NCBI GenBank assembly: GCA_005406025.1
Contig: BGZK01001411.1
Location: forward strand, 62,001-126,000
DNA: 64,000 nucleotides
Source: Eumeta japonica
Lineage: Eukaryota; Arthropoda; Insecta; Lepidoptera; Psychidae
Reading direction: 5' to 3'
Shown: positions 60,801 through 64,000 of the stretch, in pieces
Layout: every line of letters begins with the position of its first letter
Numbering within the stretch: position 1 is the first letter of the stretch
Translations under genes and position numbers: made by a program
Notes under the pieces: model-generated
What the model saw: the letters and a program-made list of their open reading frames with translations, nothing else
Told to the model about the DNA's origin: nothing
Databases searched by the model: none

Positions 60801-62491
60801 TTTCGTGAATATCCCCTTGTAGTGGTTAGTTGACAATACCGCTGAAGGCAGATCATTTAAACGTAGTAGTCTACATAGACAGAGCTACAAAGTCATGTGA
60901 TTGAACTTTCAGACATATGCAAAGAAATTTGCGCATTATAAAAGTGGTGATACGCGACTAGGATTAAAATCAGTTTACGGCGATGGGCGGTCTTTATTAT
61001 TTGGACGATTTGCTCACATTTTTAATTCGATTAATTAATATTTTATTTTAAATTAAACTAGAATTCCATCTGTTTACATTATGATAGATATACCAATACC
61101 AAAACCACTATAAAATAAACTTTTGGAGAGTGAAGTAAGTATAATACAGAAATCGTACCACCGGACGGATAGTTTTATTATTTTTCCTGTTAGTGTCGAC
61201 TTCGGAATATTAATAATTTATGATTTTCAAAATGAATACTATGAAAATTGAGCAGTCCTATGGTTCATAGTAAATTGAGGTTTGTTTTATATTCCAAATA
61301 TTCCATTAATCTTACTTTAGCACAAAACCTTAAGTATGTACTTCCTCCCTAAGAAATTAGTTCTAGACTGGAATTTGTAACCGACCATATCATATTTTTG
61401 TTTATTACTTTCAAAATAATAATTTTGAATTTACTTTATGAAGCAACCATGCTCTTTATTCATAACAATTATAAATAAACGAGGAATCACAAAGTGAATT
61501 ACACTGTATGTATGTATGTAACCTTGTTTTGGTTTTTGGGAAAAGTTACATTATCAAAAGAAAGATTATATGTCAATCAAAACTAACCGTTCGATCCAAA
61601 ACCGTTAGATCCTTGGTTTGGAGGCAGATACTGGTTCGAAGTGGCACCAGGGAAGGAGCTGCCGGAATGGAACGAAGATCCGGATCCACTTCCGAAGGAG
61701 CCGGTTCTAGCGAGTTGCGATCCAGAACCGAACGAGCCGCCGGATCCATAGGAACCACCGGATCCGGAATTGCCGTTCGAGCCGAACTGACTTCCAGAAC
61801 CTTGGCTGGGTGGCAGGTAAGATCGTTCCAAATGCTCTAGACGACCCGCGGCGCATAGGCCCAGAACAGAGGCGATGATCAACTGTAAATGCAAAATACA
61901 TTTCATTCAAAATACATTCCCATCTTTACCTAGTTTATTGTCATTTTTTCCACGACTTACATTTAATAATTTTATTAAAATACCTGCAATACCCATAGAT
62001 TGCAGGTATTTTATTTTTATTATATATTTATTTATAATCTGTTTATAAAAAAAATAAAAATTACATATTTCTAAATTATCTGAGTGTTCGGCATACATAT
62101 AATAATACTCATTCAATAAAACAGTTTTTGATTAAATTTCAATTACACGAATGACTTGTTGATTTTGAATATTATTAAAATATTTATTTTAAATGAATAA
62201 TAAAATGCTTACTTCAAAACTTTAAATTAAATTCTATTGACATATATATTTATATTCAATACCAGTTAATAGGACATTAGTTAAAATAAAAAATAAAATA
62301 ATTCATATGAATTTAAATAAGTAACATTTTAAATATATCTCATATAAGAAGTTTAAAAGATATGATATTCGGATAAATTAAACCTATGGTCCAGTTCATA
62401 GTTTTAATTTATCCGAATTAAATTTATACATTATTTTTCAAAAACGATCGAATTTTTAAATGAAAATATTAAATTAGTTTACCAGTTTCAT
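57841..62491 (-). CDS. Secreted cuticle-type protein with YLPP linker and Gln/Tyr heptad repeats, no RR domain, 3 exons
   Basis: Minus-strand coding exons are 62491-62483, 61882-61588 and 58406-57841 (phases 0 and 1), giving 289 aa. Residues 1-15 are the signal peptide (MKLLIIASVLGLCAA), split after codon 3 like both neighbours. The linker (about 20-101) is Gly/Ser-rich with RSYLPPSQGSGSQFGS and NQYLPPNQGSNGFGS, closely like the linker of gene 2. The tail (about 103-289) consists of some 20 heptads of the form QQY-[GNS]-[ATS]-PS, then NRQYLAPKQSS and a final EATGYQY. No Rebers-Riddiford motif was found in any frame of the 3.2-kb second intron. Tyr-rich disordered repeats of this kind resemble those of resilin-like proteins and other low-complexity insect cuticle proteins; dityrosine or Gln-based crosslinking is an inference. 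Intron 2 holds repeats only. TATA box, leader and poly(A) signals are in place, so it looks like an intact gene. Confidence 0.85.
57850..58406 (-). repeat. 21-bp coding minisatellite (heptad repeats)
   Basis: About 20 copies of a 21-base unit around CAGCAGTATGGTGCCCCATC encode QQYGAPS variants. A few units are altered (QYGTPQ, QYNAPGGRQ, QNGAPS). Because the unit length is divisible by three, antisense frames of over 100 codons also stay open; these are not genes. Confidence 0.9.
58525..58665 (-). pseudogene. LINE (RTE-like) polymerase tail, copy 3, short
   Basis: Minus-strand reading contains VDKVKEICKDRN, then a KSMVSV-like end, followed by GGAAATAGGCGGCGATTTTA. Same family as 27640 and 37935. 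Confidence 0.6.
60157..60348. repeat. Degenerate 23-bp minisatellite, about eight units
   Basis: Units begin GTCCTTTAACAAA, GTCCTTTAGCAAA, GTCCTTAGCCACA, GTCCTCGGACACA and GTCTTTGGGTACA, each 22-26 bases long. First units are GTGCCCTTGGGCACACAGTG and TCCTTGGGGAAAT. Confidence 0.8.
60660..60860 (-). repeat. Tail of a moth LINE/SINE (copy 3)
   Basis: On the minus strand it contains TTGTCCGTGGGCGGCGGTGA, then TCACCTACTATCTGGTGACT and CGCATACTCGTATGCTC, the conserved order of this Lepidoptera tail. A 65-codon frame across it is a by-product. Confidence 0.65.
61883..62482 (-). other. Intron 1 of cuticle gene 3
   Basis: 600 bases, GTAAAC at the start and TGCATTTACAG at the end on the minus strand. 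It contains an inverted repeat of ATACCTGCAAT / ATTGCAGGTAT at 61980-62010. Confidence 0.85.
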
Positions 62492-62579
62492 GGTGTCGGT
62501 ACTATTTTACAATCGTTCCTAGAACAACCTTAGCAGGAGCCGCAAACTGAACTGTGCCGGTATTCACAAATACGGTCAG

Positions 62580-62586
62580 TTATATA
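62580..62586 (-). promoter_or_regulatory. TATA box of cuticle gene 3
   Basis: TATATAA on the minus strand. CAGT and TCAGT initiator-like sequences lie 33 to 38 bases downstream (about 62553 and 62548), giving a leader of about 60 bases. Confidence 0.65.
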
Positions 62587-64000
62587 CCCCCGACCTAATC
62601 CCAGAGATGCGCGCACGCACAAATTGACGTAACGTTTTATGTTGGCCATAATGAACAAGCAATCCTAATCTTCATGTATGCATGTACACGAGTAATTAGT
62701 GATTTTTTTTTGTCTGCGTCTGAGCTACCGATGATCGTGATGACCTCGCGTATCAAAAAATCATGTTAATGAACGTCTGTCTGTATCACACGCCGGATCA
62801 AGGACCCCCCCATTGATTTATCGCGGCGGTTGACACGCCGTTCAGGGTTGCGAGGGTGAACGCAACAACGGCGATCAATCGGGATGGTTATTGTCCGACG
62901 GCCGTAATTTACAGATATAGATTGTGATGTTATTTCAGATTATGTCCGCCGGAGGTCGTAAGTGCAATATCGTTGGTATCGACGCACGATTAGCCGTGAA
63001 ATTGATGAGCTTCGACGCAGGGCTCGCTAAACTTTGGCCGCGTGTAAAGTCAAAAGTTTTAGCACCGTCCCCGTACTTTGTTCTGATGAGCCATTTTTTT
63101 GGATACCGTATTACTCAACAACATGTAATAAAGAGTACAATTCATATATCAAGACACACCGGTGCGTTATTCTGCTGGGACGGATAGCTATACGCACACG
63201 AATATGTACAATGCGCTACACCTTGATTTGTCGCTATTCACGCCACTGATAAACCTTTGCACTGTTGGTAGGTATCTCCCGCGGACACAATAAATATAGA
63301 TACCCAGCTGACGTGTCACACGCGTAGCCTAAGTTTCAGAGGTGCAGATTGGGGTGAAAGAAAACTCACTCACACATTCACTCACTGCGGGCTTTCGAAG
63401 CTAAAAACTGATACGTTAAGTGCACGCGTCGTGTATACGACTGTAGACTATTTGGCTGAAATATGAGGATCGGTGTAGCCATACATCATCCATTTGCAGC
63501 CTTCGCGATGCTGGATAAGTCGACACATGCAGCCGGATAGATGCATTCACGCTGCTAATGTGAGCAGTGCGTGTGTGTGTAGAATTTATACCGCAATGCG
63601 TAATATACAAGATTCTGTATTATGGAATACTATTTTAATCAAATGTCGTAAATATGCTCGAAAATACGCCACACTTGCTGACGGTGGTCTAGCATGGAAC
63701 TAATAAGTCAACTGGTGAACTCAAAAAGATGGACATAAAGTTCTAATGTAGTTATTCATTCTCAATTTGATTATGTAGCGGTAATGAACAGAATAAAGGA
63801 ATTATTATAATTTTCTAATTCTCGGAACTCCAAAAAGCTTTACTACGACTAATTTTGTGTTGTAATAACGTAGACTCAAAAAATCTTTTTACGTCAACTC
63901 TAAGTTATAAATAAGACGACGTGCCTTCTCTGCTAGATCCGACAGCGCGACGATGACGTGTCGATGTGCATGCACACTCTAGTTTCGAGTCATTCTATAA
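62587..64000. other. Upstream region of cuticle gene 3 and window end
   Basis: No supported gene. Several short frames at 62924-63250 and 63416-63703 have no recognised content. A GC-rich stretch at 62780-62900 may be regulatory. Confidence 0.45.

Larger units (their letters stand above)
58407..61587 (-). other. Intron 2 of cuticle gene 3
   Basis: 3.2 kb, starting GTTAGT and ending TTTATTAG on the minus strand. It contains a LINE tail at 58525, a 23-bp minisatellite at 60157 and a LINE/SINE tail at 60660. This is where an RR exon would sit in gene 2; none is visible. Confidence 0.75.

Noticed and set aside
1..64000. CRISPR arrays, rRNA, operons or bacterial features
   Set aside because: Introns, TATA/poly(A) signals and repeats show eukaryotic nuclear DNA; the tandem arrays are satellites without spacer structure.

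Overview
The window is nuclear DNA of an insect, almost certainly a moth or butterfly (Lepidoptera). It is AT-rich with long introns. Its few convincing genes are cuticle-protein genes of the Lepidoptera pupal-cuticle type. Its repeats are ones I recognise as common in Lepidoptera: the 'GGGTTCCG' element, an RTE-like LINE tail ending in a CKDR-type motif, a 'GTCCATGGGCGGCGGTGATCA'-like LINE/SINE tail, mariner relics and Helitron pieces. No prokaryotic or viral gene, rRNA, tRNA or CRISPR was seen.

The backbone is a cluster of cuticular-protein genes. Positions 312-439 (+) look like the last exon of a gene that begins outside the window. Gene 1 (22837-33684, +, four exons, 175 aa) and gene 2 (43249-48374, -, four exons, 233 aa) each have a signal peptide, an RR-1 type Rebers-Riddiford chitin-binding domain and a low-complexity tail. 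Gene 3 (57841-62491, -, three exons, 289 aa) has the same signal exon, the same YLPP linker and a Gln/Tyr-rich heptad tail, but no RR domain. All three complete genes split the signal peptide after codon 3. In gene 2 the RR exon has phase-1 introns on both sides, and in gene 3 the linker is joined to the tail in exactly that phase. Gene 3 therefore has the structure expected of a paralogue that lost, or never had, the RR exon. The encoded proteins would be secreted by epidermis: genes 1 and 2 to bind chitin, and gene 3 more likely as a disordered, tyrosine-crosslinkable matrix protein (inference).

Between these genes lies mostly transposon debris. 3.9-7.4 kb holds repeat fragments, a small hairpin MITE, a possible two-exon unknown gene (4466-5168, -) and an endonuclease-domain relic. 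15-18 kb holds three mariner pieces. 24.7-25.5 kb holds a long 'GGGTTCCG' element. 27.6-28.1, 37.9-38.2, 44.3-44.8 and 58.5-58.7 kb hold LINE polymerase pieces. 49.4-50.5 kb holds a Helitron-like helicase tail and LINE-like ends. 52.7-53.0, 56.1-56.5 and 60.2-60.3 kb hold short tandem repeats.

Splice sites were read by eye from GT/AG signals and frame continuity. No alignment or database search was possible, so family names for repeats rest on remembered motifs. I found no clearly new biological system. The strongest candidates for follow-up are the RR-less cuticle gene and the cryptic unknown exon pair near 5 kb.
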